Assembly: GCA_032718475.1 (NCBI GenBank)
Contig: JAUCBJ010008882.1
Location: 1 to 32,866 of the forward strand
DNA length: 32,866 nt
Direction: 5' to 3'
Source: Nemertoderma westbladi
Taxonomy: Eukaryota; Xenacoelomorpha; Nemertodermatida; Nemertodermatidae
In this document: positions 30,476 through 32,866 of the stretch, one piece after another
How the letters are laid out: every line of letters starts with the position of its first letter
How positions within the stretch are numbered: position 1 is the stretch's first letter
Position numbers and translations under genes: made by a program
Notes under the pieces: generated by a model
The model's database searches: none
The model's input: the letters and a program-made list of their open reading frames with translations, nothing else
Told to the model about the DNA's origin: nothing

Positions 30476-32866
30476 CACAAGTATTTTGTAATGTAGGAGA
30501 TCTAACTAAGAGTAGTTAATTCTCACGAAATAAAGTTAAAAGTTAGATAATACTTTACATGGGCGTATATATATACTTAATATGGGCGTATATGCAAAGG
30601 TACAATAAAAACGCAGCGAACCGCATTAAATCTGAAACTAATGATGAAAATATTGTATGTAGAAATGGAAATATTGTTGATGCGTAAAGTATTTATTTAG
30701 CCAGAAGAAAACCAGCCATCCTTCTTGCTGCAGGGTGATTGGACGGCGTTGAGATTATAAGTTAGGGAAGCCATAACACACAAATACAGAAGACATTATT
30801 ATCCCGGTGCATAAGTATGCAAAGAGCCATAGGGGCGATTTATGTTCAATAAATGCGACACATATCTTAAGAGTACAGCGTAGCAGAATCGCCATAATTA
30901 TCTTGTTATCGTGAAAACGTATCCCTAAGGATACCCTCCAATACAGCAGAGGAGTTTGATGTGTATAGAGGCAGACATTCACCAAAAAATATATAATTAG
31001 CACGAGTTTCACTTTGTAGATATAGATATTCTATAATCAAATATTTAAGTGACACAAAGAATTACCATAATGAAAAATGCTGGTTTATATTAAGATTTAA
31101 TTTAAAATAAAGTTGATCTAAAACGACAATTATTGGTCAAAGGGAGTTAAGAGAAAATGAAAGCATCGAAGTAGAAAAGGTTTGCACGCAATTTGAGCAA
31201 AATCAATAAACACGTACACCAAAACAGAACTCAATATCCAGTAGTGGTTTATGTTGTTAAGTGGCTCTCTAGTAACCTAATAAATATTCAAGAACACTAA
31301 ATTATTTAATATTGAGTAAGGCAGTAGCATCGGGAGTTGAAGAGTACAGTAATTACAATAGCAGTAACTATGGAAGAAATAATGACACACTATTTCGCAC
31401 TATTTTATATTAAAGAATTAAGCAAAAAAAATAATACTAATTTAAGAATAAAATTACATATTACAACATGGGAAAGACAATGTTTGTAATATTCTCGCCA
31501 CTCTTTACTTACCTCGCTGGCGCTCAATAAAATACCTCGAGAATAGTAAAAAAGTTATACTTTAGATAAATATTTCATCAAATCTTATTCCGGAATTATT
31601 CACTTGAATTTGATCATTAACGGAATAGAATACCACTGGAATATAATATCATAGCTATAATTTTCGTAATTTTGGTTGGTGTTAAATTATCATCATAATT
31701 AGTATGATGAGTATAATCATCATGATGAGTATTAATCAAAATTGAGTCTTTAATCGAAAATTACAAAACGTTTTAATGATAACCAGGTGTTTGAGCTCTA
31801 TTGTGAATTCTATCGTGGTGGGATAGTAGTAATGGTTCAGAGATTATGCAGATGTTACAAACTCTTTAATTGGCAATTTAAAAAACTTTACTTACACTGG
31901 AACAGATGTTACAAACTCGGTTGTAATTGGCAATTTTGTACAGTAATTGATTATTTGTGTAAATCAATAGGATTGATTGGTAGCGTTTTGGGAATCTATA
32001 AGCAGATCATGTATAAATGTTTATTAAAACTGAATATCAATAATGGGTTGCATATTATATTAGTCTATTGTTAACTTACTTAACTTAACTTATGTTGCCC
32101 CTTTTTACCTAGGTCTAACTTTATTATTTCACAGAGCTTTGTGTCTAGGTTTTCTAAAAGTTACTGGTAAGCATAAGAATAATGCATCAATTCAAACTGA
32201 CTATGTAAGAAATAATAACTGGGATCATCGGTTCCGAGGCCATACAATTAATGTGATGAGAGTTAAATGAACTTTTCCGGTTGTTCTACCTTTAGCAGCA
32301 CACCTGTCAATGTGCAGGAAGGAAGAAAATGGCTGCAAGTAATCTCTTTGTGATGTAAATATACCTAGGGTTACAGGTGTGGCCATAATAATGATACCTG
32401 GAATAAAAGGGATTATTTAAATGTGAATTCTTTGCTTCTGACAGATTGTGTTGATAAACCAGTAAAATTTAGAAAATTGTTCAGCCTCAAATTCCACTTG
32501 TTTACAATTCACAAATTCTGTCACGTTTCTGTCATACTTCAAAATGAGATACACGGAATTCATTTACAGATTTTTTTTCAATAATACCAACATTTCTATT
32601 TATATTGCCTCAATGACTATAAAGCCCAGATAACATCAAGTTTCCATGTGCCAAAAGGCATTACAATAATTTTTCGAAGGACAGATAGATACAGTTGCAG
32701 TCTTTCATTAACCCTTCATATATCCAACAATTTCGGTTGTATCACCTTAACATTCAGAGCAGGGAATCAGCCAATTCAACAAATTGCCCTTTCGTGCAAT
32801 GCAAATCAAAATGAACATAGGCAATAGGCATGGGCAATTAAAATGTTGACCTCATAATCATTGAGA
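30476..32866. other. AT-rich intergenic DNA, no gene recognised
   Basis: No supported gene. The 95-codon frame at 31787-32074 has no domain and spans a 54-bp tandem duplication (GATGTTACAAACTC at 31851 and 31905), so it is not called. Another short frame (about 32110-32270, containing WDHRFRGHTINVMRVK) could be an element relic, but I could not place it. Confidence 0.45.

Noticed and set aside
31787-32074. 95-codon frame with many Cys and aromatic residues
   Set aside because: It spans a 54-bp tandem duplication in AT-rich DNA and resembles no family; the composition looks like translated repeat DNA.

Overview
This window reads as AT-rich nuclear DNA of a metazoan, probably a marine invertebrate. 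It is gene-poor and packed with decayed retrotransposons, short inverted-repeat elements and microsatellites. The long open frames are intronless class A GPCRs and LINE reverse transcriptases, and nothing bacterial (operons, Shine-Dalgarno spacing) is seen. The LINE ORF style and the clustered intronless amine-receptor-like GPCRs would suit an echinoderm, hemichordate or cnidarian. I cannot fix the phylum from sequence alone.

Layout. 1-1293: no gene. 1294-2406 (minus): first aminergic-type GPCR. 2934-3353: 420-bp inverted-repeat element. 3649-5618 (plus): 5'-truncated LINE copy A, with a reverse transcriptase broken by one frameshift. 5620-7102: a short inverted-repeat element and AT-rich dispersed repeats. 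7103-7331: tandem array of about 63 bp units. 8783-10140 (minus): LINE copy B, cut at both ends and flanked by related host repeats. 11159-11342: phased GGGGCGATAA array. 13040-13290: promoter-like island with two CCAAT boxes, an octamer and a TATA box. 16029-16260 and 17080-17470 (minus): two old LINE relics. 17752-18258: three palindromic DNA elements. 19555-19806: head-to-head SINE-like pair. 20176-21465 (minus): second GPCR, a close paralogue of the first. 21735-23033 and 24068-24470: LINE C-terminal relics, a fold-back element and a (CGA)n tract. 27541-30192: a LINE with its 5' part inverted (twin-priming signature) next to an older relic. 30198-30475: tRNA-derived SINE. 30476 to the end: no recognised gene.

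The only credible host protein genes are the two receptors. They lie in the same orientation about 18 kb apart, which fits tandem duplication followed by repeat invasion of the spacer. Both carry every common class A landmark except the TM6 proline (6.50), which is glycine in both. I found no CRISPR array, no viral gene and no convincing new multi-gene system. The most interesting items are the shared P6.50G receptors with patchy DNA identity, the twin-primed LINE, the isolated promoter-like island and the nested palindromic elements.
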